A stretch of 52,354 nucleotides of DNA, taken from NCBI GenBank assembly GCA_017453005.1, contig JAFTKY010000017.1, positions 1 through 52,354 on the forward strand, given 5' to 3'. A program made the position numbers and the translations under genes. The DNA is from Clostridia bacterium. GTDB taxonomy: Bacteria; Bacillota; Clostridia; Oscillospirales; CAG-272. The notes below the pieces were generated by a model. The model was not told the DNA's origin and ran no database searches. It worked only from the letters and a program-made list of their open reading frames with translations. Below are positions 22,478 through 33,088 of the stretch, in pieces (position 1 is the first letter of the stretch; the number at the start of each line of letters is the position of its first letter).

Positions 22478-23878
22478 ATGAGCGAGATCAAATGGATATG
22501 GCTGGCAGAAAAATGCGGTATAGGAAGCTCGGATATTCTGACGCTTATCTCCCGCATGGAGACCATAGAGGCTATATATAACGCGGATTACGAAAAATAT
22601 ATCTCCATAGGAATTAACGAGAGAACTGCGGACAAGCTCTGTGATAAGGACCTTGATGGCGCGTATTCCGTGATGAGCTGGTGCGAAAAGAACAAGGTTG
22701 GGATACTTGCCTTTGACAGCGACAGATTTCCGTCGTCCCTTCGCGCACTGAAAAATCCTCCCGCCGTGCTTTACTATATTGGCAATCTGCCGGATTTTAA
22801 CCGCGAGCTTTGTATCTCGGTGGTAGGAACCCGTAAAATGAGCGAATACGGAATGAAGGCGGCGTATAAAATAGCTTATGAGCTTGCGGCGGCGGGTGCA
22901 GTTACCGTCAGCGGAATGGCGCTTGGAATTGACGGAGTTGCGGCTTGCGCGTCTATCGCCGCGGGCGGCAGAACCGTTGCGGTGCTCGGAAGCGGAATTG
23001 ACGTGGTCTACCCCAAGGAGCATCAAAGACTTTACGATACGATAGCCAAGCGCGGCGCGGTAATTACCGAGTATCCTCCCTCAACGAGACCATACGGCTA
23101 CAATTTTCCGCAAAGAAACAGAATTATAAGCGGACTTGGCGTCGGCACGCTCGTCGTTGATGCACCCGAGGGAAGCGGTGCGCTTATAACCGCAAAGAAC
23201 GCAATAATCCAGGGCAAGGATATTTACGCCGTGCCCGGTAATATCGGTGAGGAAAATACCGCCGGTACAAACAGTCTTATACGCGACGGTGCTACGGCAG
23301 TGCTGTGCGGAAGAGACATAATAAAAAGCTACGCATTTTTATACAGACACAGTATAGATATGCAAAGGCTCACGAGGGCAGAGTCCAACTCGGACTTCAA
23401 CCCCTCCGAGCTTGTCAGAATGAAGATAGGCATGAGGATCGCAAGACCTGAGGCCGACATAATACCCAACGAGAGGATCCGACGCCGCGAGGCAGCAGTC
23501 CCCGTGGGTGAAAAACGCACCCTTGCGGGCGAGGACATCACCTCCGCGAGCAGGGAGTACACGGCTTTTGAAGGCGCTAAATCAAAGCCCTCAAAAGCCG
23601 AAAAGACAAGAACTGAGGCGCAACCGGATAAAAAGTCGGTAAAGGCACAGCCTGCGCCCGCCGAAAAACCCGCAGGAGATAACTCGCAAAAAATACTTGA
23701 CTCACTCAGTCAGCGTCAGCGCGAGATATTTTCCGAGATGCCCATGGACAGACCCGTAACGGTGGACTATTTCACGAAGACGGGATATGCTATGGGAGAG
23801 GTCATGAGCGCGCTTACCGTTCTTGAAATAAAGGGACTGATATCCTCGCTTCCCGGAGCGCTGTATATCAGAAAATAA
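22478..23878 (+). CDS. dprA: DNA-processing protein DprA
   Basis: This 466-residue protein loads RecA on incoming single-stranded DNA in natural transformation. An N-terminal helical domain (about 1-65) leads to a Rossmann-type core (about 75-290) with V-V-G-T-R-K-M-S-E-Y-G, V-S-G-M-A-L-G-I-D, V-L-G-S-G-I-D-V-V-Y-P and P-Q-R-N-R-I-I-S-G-L. A linker rich in Lys, Ala and Pro (about 345-405) precedes a winged-helix C-terminus (about 410-466). The linker is longer than usual. It is followed directly by topA, the usual order. Confidence 0.94.
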   Translation: MSEIKWIWLAEKCGIGSSDILTLISRMETIEAIYNADYEKYISIGINERTADKLCDKDLDGAYSVMSWCEKNKVGILAFDSDRFPSSLRALKNPPAVLYYIGNLPDFNRELCISVVGTRKMSEYGMKAAYKIAYELAAAGAVTVSGMALGIDGVAACASIAAGGRTVAVLGSGIDVVYPKEHQRLYDTIAKRGAVITEYPPSTRPYGYNFPQRNRIISGLGVGTLVVDAPEGSGALITAKNAIIQGKDIYAVPGNIGEENTAGTNSLIRDGATAVLCGRDIIKSYAFLYRHSIDMQRLTRAESNSDFNPSELVRMKIGMRIARPEADIIPNERIRRREAAVPVGEKRTLAGEDITSASREYTAFEGAKSKPSKAEKTRTEAQPDKKSVKAQPAPAEKPAGDNSQKILDSLSQRQREIFSEMPMDRPVTVDYFTKTGYAMGEVMSALTVLEIKGLISSLPGALYIRK

Positions 23879-23913
23879 TCAGGCTTGAAAACAATGAAAG
23901 GAAACATATATAG

Positions 23914-26241
23914 ATGGCAAATTTGGTAATAGTGGAGTCACCCTCCAAGGCAAGTACAATAAAAGGGTATCTCGGCTCAAACTACAAGGTTATCGCATCG
24001 AAGGGACACGTAAGAGACCTTCCCAAGTCCACCCTCGGAGTTGACATTGAAAACAACTTTGAGGCGCACTACATCAACATCAGAGGCAAGGGCGACCTCA
24101 TAAAGGAGATCAAAAAGGAAGCCAAGGCGGCAAACAAGGTCTTCCTCGCAACCGACCCTGACCGTGAGGGAGAGGCTATTTCGTGGCATCTTGCAACGGC
24201 GCTCGGAATTCCCGTTGAGAAGACGCTGAGAGTTACCTTCAACGAGATAACAAAGACAGCAGTCAAGACGGCGATAAAGAACCCCAGACAAATAGATATG
24301 AGCCTCGTTGATTCACAGCAGACGAGAAGAATTCTCGACAGAATCATGGGCTATAAGATATCCCCCATTCTCTGGAAGGCGGTAAAGAGCGGACTTTCCG
24401 CAGGACGCGTTCAGTCTGTTGCAACGAGAATTATCGTTGAAAGAGAAGAGGAGATAAAGAACTTTATCCCCGACGAATACTGGACTATTGACGCAACTCT
24501 GCTTTCAAGCGACAACAAGCCCTTCACCGTAAGATTTTACGGCGATCGCGCGGGCAAAATCGTGCCCTCGTGTGAGGCGGAGGCTATGAAGATAGTAAAC
24601 GCCGTGGACGGTAAGCCGTTTAAGGTAGAGTCCATCAAGCGCTCGTCACGCCGTAAGCTTCCCGCTCCCCCCTTCACGACCTCCACGCTTCAGCAGGAGG
24701 CTTCCAGACATCTCGGCTTCCAGTCACAGCGTATCATGCGCGTGGCGCAGGAGCTTTACGAGGGTGTAAACGTAGGCGCAGAGAACGGCGGCGTACAGGG
24801 TCTTATCACCTATATGCGTACCGACTCCCTTCGCGTATCCGAAGAGGCGCAGACCGCGGCAAGAGAATTTATCGGCGAGAGATACGGCGAGGAGTACAAC
24901 ACGGAAGCTCCCAGAGTATATAAGGCAAAGTCCGGCGCGCAGGACGCTCACGAGGCTATCCGTCCCGTAAAGGTAGCGCTTGAGCCCGCAAAGATAAAGA
25001 GCTATCTTACAAGCGACCAGTACAAGATATACAAGCTTATCTGGGAAAGATTTATCGCAAGCCAGATGGAGTCCGCAAATCTTGCAACTCTGACGGTTGA
25101 CTTTGAAAGCTCGGGCTATATCTTCCGCACGGGCGGATATACCGTGACCTTCCCCGGCTACATGATAGTCTACGTTGAGTCCGAGGACGACACGCAGAAG
25201 CACGACGAGCACGAAAATCAGAAGGATATCAAGCTCCCCGACCTTCACGAAAACGAGATGCTTGATTCACAGTCCATAGACCCCTCAAAGCACTTTACAG
25301 AAGCACCCCCAAGATATAACGAGGCGTCGCTTATCAAGTTCCTTGAGGAAAAGGGAATAGGCAGACCGAGTACCTACACGCCTATCATCACGACCATAGT
25401 TTCAAGGAACTACGTCAAGCGTGACGGCAAGGCTCTCGTGCCCACGCCCCTCGGTCAGATAACAACGGACATTATGAGAGACTACTTCTCTTACGTCGTT
25501 GACTACAAGTTCACGGCTGAGATGGAGGACAATCTTGACGGAATTGAAAAGTCCGAGTACCCCATGCAGACGGTGCTTGAGGATTTCTGGCGCGAGTTTT
25601 CGGTAATGCTTAAGGACGCTGAGGAAAAGCTCAGCCACGTGGAGATACAGGTGCCCGTTGAGGAGACGGATATTATATGCGACAAGTGCGGCTCCAGAAT
25701 GATAGTCAAGAACGGACGCTTCGGTAAGTTTGCTGCGTGCCCCAACTATCCTCAGTGCAGAAGCACCAAGCCCCTCGTTAAGTTAAACGAGGAGGAGCTT
25801 GACGGCGGCGAGGAAAAGGAAGAAAAGAAGGCTCAGAAGCCCGAGAAGAAGGAGCAGAAGAAGGCTGTCGTTGCGGACTTCAAGTGTGAAAAGTGCGGCT
25901 CTGATATGGTGCTTCGTACGGGCAGATACGGAAGCTTCTACGCTTGCGTAAATTATCCCACCTGCAAGACCACCAAGCCCAGAACGAAGGATATAGGCGT
26001 TCCTTGTCCCAAGTGCGGCTCCAAGGTCGTTCTCAAGTACGGCAAAAACAAGAGCGTATTCTATAGCTGTGAAAAGTATCCCTCGTGCGATTTCTCGTCC
26101 TGGGATATGCCCGTGAACGAGAAGTGTCCGAATTGCGGAGACATTCTCTTCAGGAAGAAGGGCAAGCCCGTGCTTGTGTGCCACAACGAAAAGTGTGGCT
26201 TTACAAAGCAGACGACGGATATTGCACCCGAAGAAAATTAA
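23914..26241 (+). CDS. topA: DNA topoisomerase I with four zinc fingers
   Basis: This 775-residue type IA topoisomerase relaxes negative supercoils. The Toprim part (1-125) has V-E-S-P-S-K-A and the D-P-D-R-E-G-E metal site (81-87). The catalytic Tyr is Tyr300 in I-T-Y-M-R-T-D-S. The C-terminus has four C4 zinc-ribbon units (first pair C-D-K-C near 589, last near 745) separated by a Lys/Glu-rich linker (about 625-650). Length and order fit a Firmicutes TopA. It lies between dprA and trmFO. Confidence 0.97.
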   Translation: MANLVIVESPSKASTIKGYLGSNYKVIASKGHVRDLPKSTLGVDIENNFEAHYINIRGKGDLIKEIKKEAKAANKVFLATDPDREGEAISWHLATALGIPVEKTLRVTFNEITKTAVKTAIKNPRQIDMSLVDSQQTRRILDRIMGYKISPILWKAVKSGLSAGRVQSVATRIIVEREEEIKNFIPDEYWTIDATLLSSDNKPFTVRFYGDRAGKIVPSCEAEAMKIVNAVDGKPFKVESIKRSSRRKLPAPPFTTSTLQQEASRHLGFQSQRIMRVAQELYEGVNVGAENGGVQGLITYMRTDSLRVSEEAQTAAREFIGERYGEEYNTEAPRVYKAKSGAQDAHEAIRPVKVALEPAKIKSYLTSDQYKIYKLIWERFIASQMESANLATLTVDFESSGYIFRTGGYTVTFPGYMIVYVESEDDTQKHDEHENQKDIKLPDLHENEMLDSQSIDPSKHFTEAPPRYNEASLIKFLEEKGIGRPSTYTPIITTIVSRNYVKRDGKALVPTPLGQITTDIMRDYFSYVVDYKFTAEMEDNLDGIEKSEYPMQTVLEDFWREFSVMLKDAEEKLSHVEIQVPVEETDIICDKCGSRMIVKNGRFGKFAACPNYPQCRSTKPLVKLNEEELDGGEEKEEKKAQKPEKKEQKKAVVADFKCEKCGSDMVLRTGRYGSFYACVNYPTCKTTKPRTKDIGVPCPKCGSKVVLKYGKNKSVFYSCEKYPSCDFSSWDMPVNEKCPNCGDILFRKKGKPVLVCHNEKCGFTKQTTDIAPEEN

Positions 26242-26248
26242 GGTGAAA

Positions 26249-27619
26249 ATGGAAAAGACAGTAAATATATACGGCGCGGGACTCGCAGGCTGTGAGGCGG
26301 CGTGGCAGGCGGCGCAGAGGGGCGTAAAGGTCAGACTTTTTGAAATGAAGCCCCACAAGTACACGCCCGCCCACCACTCTCGGGGCTTTGCGGAGCTTGT
26401 GTGCTCAAATTCTCTGCGCTCGGACAGAGTGACCAATGCCGTGGGACTTCTCAAGGAGGAGCTTCACCGCATGGACTCGCTTATAATGGAGGCGGCGTAT
26501 GCGACGCGCGTCCCCGCAGGCTCGGCGCTTGCCGTTGACAGAGAGCTGTTTTCGGCGTATATCACTGAGAAGATAAAAAATCACGAAAATATCGAGGTCA
26601 TTGAGCGTGAGGTGAGTGACGTCGAGGACGGAGTTGTGACGGTCATCGCAACGGGGCCTTTGACGAGTGAGCCCATGGCTGACTATATACAGAATACTCT
26701 GGGCTGTAAGGGGCTGCATTTCTTTGACGCCGCCGCACCCATAGTTGATGCGTCAACGCTCAATATGGACGTTGTCTACGCCGCGTCAAGATACGACAAG
26801 GGAGATGCGGATTATCTCAACTGTCCCATGACACGCGAGCAGTACGACGAGTTCTATAACGCACTCATCACCGCAAAGGAAGCGGAGCTTAAGGAATTTG
26901 ACCGCGAGTCGCAAAAGGACCTGAAGGTCTTTGAGGGCTGTATGCCCGTTGAGGTCATGGCAAAGCGCGGATACGATACTCTGCGCTACGGGCCCTTAAA
27001 GCCCGTGGGACTTGTGGACAAGCGTACGGGTGTTGAAGCATACGCGGTAGTTCAGCTTCGCCGCGAGAACGCGGAGGGAACTATGTATAACCTCGTCGGC
27101 TTCCAGACGCATTTGACCTTCCCTGAGCAGAAAAGGGTTTTTGGAATGATACCCGGACTTGAAAACGCGGAATTTCTGCGCTACGGAATCATGCACAGAA
27201 ACACATACCTCAATTCTCCCGGATTTCTCGATGCAGACTATTCCGTCATAGGTAATCCCGATATATTTTTTGCGGGGCAGATGACGGGTGTTGAGGGATA
27301 TATCGAGTCCGCAGGCTCGGGATTTGTTGCGGGCGTGAACGCCGCGCACAGAGTTCTTGGGAAGGACAAGGTGATATTCCCGTCTACCATGATGCTCGGT
27401 GCTATGGCAAAGTACGTAAGCACGGGTAACATGAGCGGAAATTTCGTTCCAATGAACGCGAATTTCGGAATTATTGACTCTCTTGACAGACGTGTCAAGG
27501 GTGGCAAGGTAGCAAAATACGAGGTAGTGGCGGCGCGCGCACTTGACGCGCTCCCCGAGTACGCCGAAAAAATCGGCGCGCAAAGCTATAAAAAATATAT
27601 TTCAACAGAAGAGAACTAA
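26249..27619 (+). CDS. trmFO: FAD-dependent tRNA (uracil-5-)-methyltransferase TrmFO
   Basis: This 456-residue flavoprotein makes m5U54 in the T-loop of tRNA, with methylenetetrahydrofolate as carbon donor. The N-terminal Rossmann motif is I-Y-G-A-G-L-A-G-C-E-A (about 6-16). The conserved N-S-L-R-S-D, C-P-M-T-R-E-Q-Y and G-Q-M-T-G-V-E-G-Y segments follow in order. The start is ATG 26249, with AAGGTG close upstream, eight bases past the topA stop. Confidence 0.97.
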   Translation: MEKTVNIYGAGLAGCEAAWQAAQRGVKVRLFEMKPHKYTPAHHSRGFAELVCSNSLRSDRVTNAVGLLKEELHRMDSLIMEAAYATRVPAGSALAVDRELFSAYITEKIKNHENIEVIEREVSDVEDGVVTVIATGPLTSEPMADYIQNTLGCKGLHFFDAAAPIVDASTLNMDVVYAASRYDKGDADYLNCPMTREQYDEFYNALITAKEAELKEFDRESQKDLKVFEGCMPVEVMAKRGYDTLRYGPLKPVGLVDKRTGVEAYAVVQLRRENAEGTMYNLVGFQTHLTFPEQKRVFGMIPGLENAEFLRYGIMHRNTYLNSPGFLDADYSVIGNPDIFFAGQMTGVEGYIESAGSGFVAGVNAAHRVLGKDKVIFPSTMMLGAMAKYVSTGNMSGNFVPMNANFGIIDSLDRRVKGGKVAKYEVVAARALDALPEYAEKIGAQSYKKYISTEEN

Positions 27620-27648
27620 TTTGATTATATCGGAAAGGTATTAGTGCT

Positions 27649-28368
27649 ATGAGTTTAAGTCCGTTTGGCAAGGATATGCTTGAAGGAAAAACAGGACGTG
27701 ATTTCAAGGATAAAATGCTTTTGCAGAGAGCCTTGACACATTCCTCATATTCAAACGAGTCGGGCGCTCGCAATCATCATCTGCTCTGCAACGAGAGATT
27801 GGAGTTCCTTGGTGACAGCGTGCTTTCCATTATCGTGAGTAAATACCTTTACGAGAAATTTCCCGACTGTCCCGAGGGTGAGCTTACCCGAATGAGAGCC
27901 GAGCTCGTTTGCGAGAGGGCGCTTTCGTCCTACGCGCAGAAAATAGAGCTTGGCGAGTACATACTGCTCGGAGTTGGTGAGGAAAAGAACAACGGCAGAG
28001 AGCGTAAGTCCATTCTTGCGGACGCGTTTGAAGCACTACTCGCGGCAATTTATCTTGACTCGGGCGAGCAGGGCTACGATAACGTAAAGGCGTTTCTCAT
28101 GCCCTTTATCGAGGACGAGGTAAAAAGCCTTGGCAAGACGGGCTTTGCGGCAGACGCAAAGACCAGCCTTCAGCAGTTCGTTCAGCAGGCAGAGGGAGAT
28201 TTCCTTGAATACGTCATCGTCGGCGAGAGCGGTCCCGACCACATGAAGGAATTTTTCGTTGAGGCGAGACTTAATTCCAACGTCATCGGCAGGGGCAGAG
28301 GACGCTCAAAGCGCGAGGCGGAGCAGGCCGCGGCGCGTGAGGCGCTTGCGCTGTTTTCGGTTGAGTAA
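27649..28368 (+). CDS. rnc: Ribonuclease III
   Basis: This 239-residue double-strand-specific RNase has an N-terminal catalytic domain with N-E-R-L-E-F-L-G-D-S-V-L-S (about 43-55) and the metal-binding D-A-F-E-A-L-L-A-A-I-Y-L-D (about 126-138). A dsRNA-binding domain occupies about 165-237. It is the first of the conserved rnc, radical SAM, smc, ftsY series. Confidence 0.97.
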   Translation: MSLSPFGKDMLEGKTGRDFKDKMLLQRALTHSSYSNESGARNHHLLCNERLEFLGDSVLSIIVSKYLYEKFPDCPEGELTRMRAELVCERALSSYAQKIELGEYILLGVGEEKNNGRERKSILADAFEALLAAIYLDSGEQGYDNVKAFLMPFIEDEVKSLGKTGFAADAKTSLQQFVQQAEGDFLEYVIVGESGPDHMKEFFVEARLNSNVIGRGRGRSKREAEQAAAREALALFSVE

Positions 28369-28369
28369 T

Positions 28370-29410
28370 ATGCTTGAAAAAAAGAAAAATCACAGAAACA
28401 TTCCCATATTCATACCTCACATGGGGTGTCCGAATATGTGTGTGTTCTGTAATCAGAGAAAAATATCGGGGAAGACCTGCTTTGACAGGGAAGCCGTCAG
28501 GACCGAGATAGAAAACGCCCTGTCCACCATACCGCCCGAGTGCGAGGTGGAGATAGCGTATTTCGGCGGCTCGTTTACCGGAATTGACCGCGAGCTTATG
28601 ATATATCTTTTGGATGTGGCGCAGTCGTTTATTGACAGAGACGGCGACGGACACGCGCACGTGACGGGTATCAGAATGTCGACCCGCCCCGATTATATCA
28701 ACGGCGAGATACTTGATATTTTATCAAACTACACTATAAGCGCGATAGAGCTTGGGCTTCAGAGCATGGATGACAGCGTTCTTGAAAAATCCAAGCGAGG
28801 ACATAACAGCCTTTGCGCAGAAAAAGCCTGCAAAATGATAGCCCAGCGAGGGTTTGAGCTTGTCGGACAGATGATGATAGGACTACCCGCCTCCACACCC
28901 GAAAGCGAGATTTACACGGCGAAAAAAATATGCGATATGGGTGCCGTCGGCGCTCGCATATATCCCACGGTGGTGTTTTACGAGACCGAGCTTGCGGACA
29001 TGGCAAAGAGCGGCGAGTACGAAATGCTTGAGCTTGAGGACGCGGTAAAAAGAAGCGCGGATGTGCTTGAGGTCTTTGAGGCGCGCGGAGTTGATTGCAT
29101 CCGTATAGGGCTGTGCTCGTCGGATAATCTGTCGGACGAGACTTGCGTTATGGGCGGCGCAAACCACCCCGCGCTCGGTGAGCTCGTGCTTGGTGAATAT
29201 CTTTACAAGAGAATGTCCTCTCTTATAGAGCAGAGCGGAGAGGCTGCGGACGGCAGAACGGCCATCTTTACCGTGCCCCGAGGAAGGCTTTCGGCGTCTA
29301 TCGGGCAGAGAGGTAAAAACCGCGACAGATTAAAGGAAAATTACAGACTGAAAAGCGTAATTATCAGGGAGGGAGACGCAAGCGGCGTCACTCTTCGTAT
29401 ACAGACTTGA
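28370..29410 (+). CDS. Elp3-like radical SAM protein
   Basis: This 346-residue protein has the cluster motif C-P-N-M-C-V-F-C (C-x3-C-x2-C, about 18-25). The radical SAM barrel segments follow: A-Y-F-G-G-S-F-T-G-I, E-L-G-L-Q-S-M-D and G-Q-M-M-I-G-L-P. The type is common between rnc and smc in Clostridia; its substrate is not known and it lacks the acetyltransferase half of Elp3. The start is ATG 28370, two bases after the rnc stop; upstream frames run inside rnc. Expression probably depends on coupling to rnc. Confidence 0.88.
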   Translation: MLEKKKNHRNIPIFIPHMGCPNMCVFCNQRKISGKTCFDREAVRTEIENALSTIPPECEVEIAYFGGSFTGIDRELMIYLLDVAQSFIDRDGDGHAHVTGIRMSTRPDYINGEILDILSNYTISAIELGLQSMDDSVLEKSKRGHNSLCAEKACKMIAQRGFELVGQMMIGLPASTPESEIYTAKKICDMGAVGARIYPTVVFYETELADMAKSGEYEMLELEDAVKRSADVLEVFEARGVDCIRIGLCSSDNLSDETCVMGGANHPALGELVLGEYLYKRMSSLIEQSGEAADGRTAIFTVPRGRLSASIGQRGKNRDRLKENYRLKSVIIREGDASGVTLRIQT

Positions 29411-29434
29411 AAATCGAGAAAGGAAGGGCACAGA

Positions 29435-32400
29435 ATGTATCTTAAATCAATAGAGCTTCAAGGATTTAAGTCATTTCCCGATAAAACAAAGCTGACGTTT
29501 GACTCAAAGGGCGAGGATATGTCCTCGGGCGTTACGGTCATAGTAGGCCCTAACGGAAGCGGAAAGTCAAACATTGCAGACGCGATGCGTTGGGTTTTGG
29601 GTGAAATATCCTCAAAATCTTTGCGCGGAACGAAAATGGAGGACGTTATCTTCGGCGGTGCTGACAGCCGCAGACCTATGGGCTTTGCCGAGGTTTCGGT
29701 AACGTTTGACAATACTGATGAAACAAGCAGGCTCGACTGCCCCTACGACGAGGTGACTGTCACCAGACGTTACTTCCGCGCGGGCGAGAGCGAATACTAT
29801 ATAAACAGACGCCCCGTTCGTCTTCGCGACATCTACGAGCTTTTCATGAACACGGGTATCGGACGTGACGGATATTCCATTATCGGTCAGGGACGAATTG
29901 CCGATATGGTATCCCGTAAGAGTGACGAGCGCCGCGGAATTTTCGAGGACGCGTCGGGTATCGCAAAATACAGACATAAGAAAAACGAGGCGGAGAGAAA
30001 GCTTTCGCAGACCGAGGACAATATGACGCGTGTCAACGACGTCTTTGCAGAGGTCTCGGCGCAGGTTGGCCCTCTTGAGAGAGAGGCAGGCAAGGCAAAG
30101 CGCGCCATCGAGCTTATGGACACGAAAAAGAAGGTAGACGTAAGCCTTTGGCTCTTTGATACCGAAAAGCTCCGCGCGGACATAACCGTAGCCGAGGATG
30201 CGCTCCGTCATTCCGCGTTTGACCTGAAAAACGCAGAGGACTCCCAGCAGTCGCTTGACGCACGCTCAGCAAAGCTTTTTGACGCGTCGCAGAGCGGAAA
30301 GATCGCGTCCTCCCAGCTTCTCTCGGAAATACGCGACGTAACGAATGAAATACACACGCTTGACAGTGAGTTCAGAGTAAGCGAGAGCAATATCGCGCAC
30401 GCGGGCGAGCTTATGCAGAACGCAGAGCAGTCTCGAGCGTCCTTTGAAAAAACTCTTGAAGAGGAAAAGACAAAGGCAGAGGCTCACAAGGGAAAGATAG
30501 ACGAGCTTAACTTGTCGCTTGAAGAGTGGAATCAAAAGCTCGAGGCGGCAGAGGACGAGATATTTGAGCAGAAGTGTGAGATCGCCGAGCTTGATAAGGC
30601 TATTGATACCGCTTTCTCGGACAGCAAGAGCGCGGAGGAGGTCGCGACCGACATTAAGGTGCGTATATCCGTGCTTGAAAACGCGCGCTCCAGCGGAAGC
30701 GACAGAAACGCGAGTATTCTCGTTGACATTGAGGAATACGAGCAGATACACGAGCGTCTTGAAAAGGACAGAGCGTCTGCGGAAAGATCGGTAGGAAATT
30801 ACGAAAAGGCGATTTCCGAGGCGGACGCGGAGATAACCGAGGAGGAAAACAAGCTCTCGGCGGCAAATAACACCTACGGTGAGCTTTACGAAGAAATAAA
30901 CGTCAAAAAGCTGAGAAGGGATTCCGCCGTGCAGAAGGCGGCAACCATCAAGGCGGCAGAGGAGCAGTTCCACGGATATGCAGCCAGCGTAAAATACGTC
31001 ATGAACGGATACGGCGCGGGCAATATCACCGACATTCACGGCAGCCCCTGCGGAACTATTTACGGACCTCTCTCAAAGCTTATTTCGGTTGAGTCAAAAT
31101 TCATTACCGCTATTGAGGTAGCGCTGGGCGCAAATCTTCAGAATATCGTAGTTGAGGACGAGAACACCGCAAAGGCGGCTATGTATTACCTCAAGCGCGG
31201 TCAGGCGGGACGAGCTACGTTTTTCCCGCTCACGTCCATGAAGCCGTCAAACGAAACGCCCGAGATGCGTGACGCAAGGGGCTTTGCGGGATATATTGAC
31301 ACGGCGGATAATCTCTGCCGCAGAGATTCCAAGTTTGACGCGGTAATTTCGTCTCTGCTCGGCAGAACGCTCGTCTTTGATAATATTGACAACGCTACCG
31401 CTATGGCGAAGGCACTCAGATACAAGGTCAGAGTAGTAACGCTTGACGGTCAGCAGATAAACGCGGGCGGTTCGTTTACGGGCGGTTCGGTAAATCAGGG
31501 CGGCAGCGCGCTCTCGCGTGCGGAGGAGATGAAGAACCTCACCGCGGAGGCAGAGAGACTTGAGGGCGAGATAAAGGCTCTTGAGGGCAGACTGTCCGCA
31601 CTCAAAAAGGATATTGAGGAATATACCGAGCGTATTACAGAGCTTTCGGATAAGAAGGAGATACTTTCCATGCTCAAGAGCTCGGAGAACGCAAAGCTTG
31701 AGCAGATAAACGCGAAGTTTGACGCGAACAAGTCCCTTCTTGACAAGATGCGCGACGACTACGAGCAGATAGTCCGCATGAGCGAAAGATACGAGGAGGA
31801 CATAGCGGCACTCAAGGAGGAGGAGCAGGCTCAGAGCGAAAGGGTGCGCGAGATACTCGCCGCAAGAGAGCATAAGCACGAGCAAAAGGTTGACGCCGAG
31901 GAAAAGCTCGACGAGCTTGAAAAGTCCAAGACCGCTATAATCATCAAAATAAGCGAGGTCCAGAAGGACATTGAGACCGCAACGGCGCTGCTTTCCGTAT
32001 CTGAGGAAAGAATTCGTATGTGCAGGGAGGACATTCTCTCCGCCGAGGGCAGAATACAGTCCTACAAAACGCAAATAGAGAATACCACTGTAGCGCAGGC
32101 AGAAAACCGCAAAAAGTATGCGGAGTGCGAAGGGCTGCTTGCGGAGCTGAACGAAAAGAAAAATCAGCTTGACGAGGGCAACCTGGAGTTTGAAAGAAAG
32201 CTCAACGAGATAAACGCGCTTATCCGTGAGAAGATGTCCGAGAAGGAGCTTATTTTCCGCGCACACACGCAAAACGAGGCAAAGCTTAACAGCCTGCGCG
32301 AGAATTACGATAAGCTTGCAGGCAGACTTTGGGAGGACTACGAGCTTACGCGTAACGACGCAGTAGCTCTCGGATATCCTGCGGTAACTCCCGAAAACCG

Positions 32401-33088
32401 TTCGGAATACGTCAGAACGCAGACGGAGTGCAAAAACAAGCTTCGTGCAATAGGACACGTTGACCTTGACGCCGTGAATAAGTACAAGGAGGTCAAGGAA
32501 AGATACGATTATATGTCCGAGCAGATAAAGGACCTTGAAAAGTCCCGGGACGAGCTGAACGGCATAATCTCACAGCTTGAGGGCGAGATGAAGGTCGCGT
32601 TTACCGAGTCCTTCAACAAGATAAACGAAAACTTTGGCAAGACCTTCTCCGAGCTGTTCGGAGGCGGCTCTGCGGAGCTAACTCTGACAGACCCCGAAAA
32701 CGTGCTTGAGTCGGGAATTGAGATAAAGGCGGCGCCTCCCGGCAAGATAATCAAAAATCTTATGCAGCTTTCGGGCGGCGAGCAGGCGTTTATCGGTGTT
32801 GCGCTGTTTTTCGCTATCCTTAAGGTCAACCCCACGCCATTCTGTATCCTTGACGAGATAGAGGCGGCGCTTGACGAGGTAAACGTAGAAAGACTTGCAC
32901 AGTACATAAAGAGATATTCGGACGGCACGCAGTTCATCATGATCACGCACAGACGAGGCACGATGGCGGCGGCAACGCGTCTTTACGGTGTCACCATGCC
33001 CGAGCACGGTATTTCCAAGGTGCTCACGCTTGACGTAAAGGATATCGAGAAGAAGAAGGAGGGTGAGTGGAATGGCCTTTTTGAATAA
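29435..33088 (+). CDS. smc: Chromosome partition protein SMC
   Basis: This 1217-residue condensin ATPase has Walker A G-P-N-G-S-G-K-S (38-45) and a long coiled coil (about 170-500). The hinge (about 510-665) is recognised by H-G-Y-A-A-S-V-K-Y-V and G-G-S-F-T-G-G-S-V, and a return coil runs from about 670-1030. The C-terminal head has signature L-S-G-G-E (near 1111) and Walker B C-I-L-D-E-I-E-A-A-L-D-E. It acts with ScpA and ScpB, which are also coded in the window. RBS AAGGAAGG. Confidence 0.98.
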   Translation: MYLKSIELQGFKSFPDKTKLTFDSKGEDMSSGVTVIVGPNGSGKSNIADAMRWVLGEISSKSLRGTKMEDVIFGGADSRRPMGFAEVSVTFDNTDETSRLDCPYDEVTVTRRYFRAGESEYYINRRPVRLRDIYELFMNTGIGRDGYSIIGQGRIADMVSRKSDERRGIFEDASGIAKYRHKKNEAERKLSQTEDNMTRVNDVFAEVSAQVGPLEREAGKAKRAIELMDTKKKVDVSLWLFDTEKLRADITVAEDALRHSAFDLKNAEDSQQSLDARSAKLFDASQSGKIASSQLLSEIRDVTNEIHTLDSEFRVSESNIAHAGELMQNAEQSRASFEKTLEEEKTKAEAHKGKIDELNLSLEEWNQKLEAAEDEIFEQKCEIAELDKAIDTAFSDSKSAEEVATDIKVRISVLENARSSGSDRNASILVDIEEYEQIHERLEKDRASAERSVGNYEKAISEADAEITEEENKLSAANNTYGELYEEINVKKLRRDSAVQKAATIKAAEEQFHGYAASVKYVMNGYGAGNITDIHGSPCGTIYGPLSKLISVESKFITAIEVALGANLQNIVVEDENTAKAAMYYLKRGQAGRATFFPLTSMKPSNETPEMRDARGFAGYIDTADNLCRRDSKFDAVISSLLGRTLVFDNIDNATAMAKALRYKVRVVTLDGQQINAGGSFTGGSVNQGGSALSRAEEMKNLTAEAERLEGEIKALEGRLSALKKDIEEYTERITELSDKKEILSMLKSSENAKLEQINAKFDANKSLLDKMRDDYEQIVRMSERYEEDIAALKEEEQAQSERVREILAAREHKHEQKVDAEEKLDELEKSKTAIIIKISEVQKDIETATALLSVSEERIRMCREDILSAEGRIQSYKTQIENTTVAQAENRKKYAECEGLLAELNEKKNQLDEGNLEFERKLNEINALIREKMSEKELIFRAHTQNEAKLNSLRENYDKLAGRLWEDYELTRNDAVALGYPAVTPENRSEYVRTQTECKNKLRAIGHVDLDAVNKYKEVKERYDYMSEQIKDLEKSRDELNGIISQLEGEMKVAFTESFNKINENFGKTFSELFGGGSAELTLTDPENVLESGIEIKAAPPGKIIKNLMQLSGGEQAFIGVALFFAILKVNPTPFCILDEIEAALDEVNVERLAQYIKRYSDGTQFIMITHRRGTMAAATRLYGVTMPEHGISKVLTLDVKDIEKKKEGEWNGLFE

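Noticed and set aside
31247-32458. 403-codon - strand frame opposite smc
   Set aside because: It arises from the biased codon use of the SMC coiled coil on the other strand; composition is Leu/Tyr/Cys-rich with no domain.
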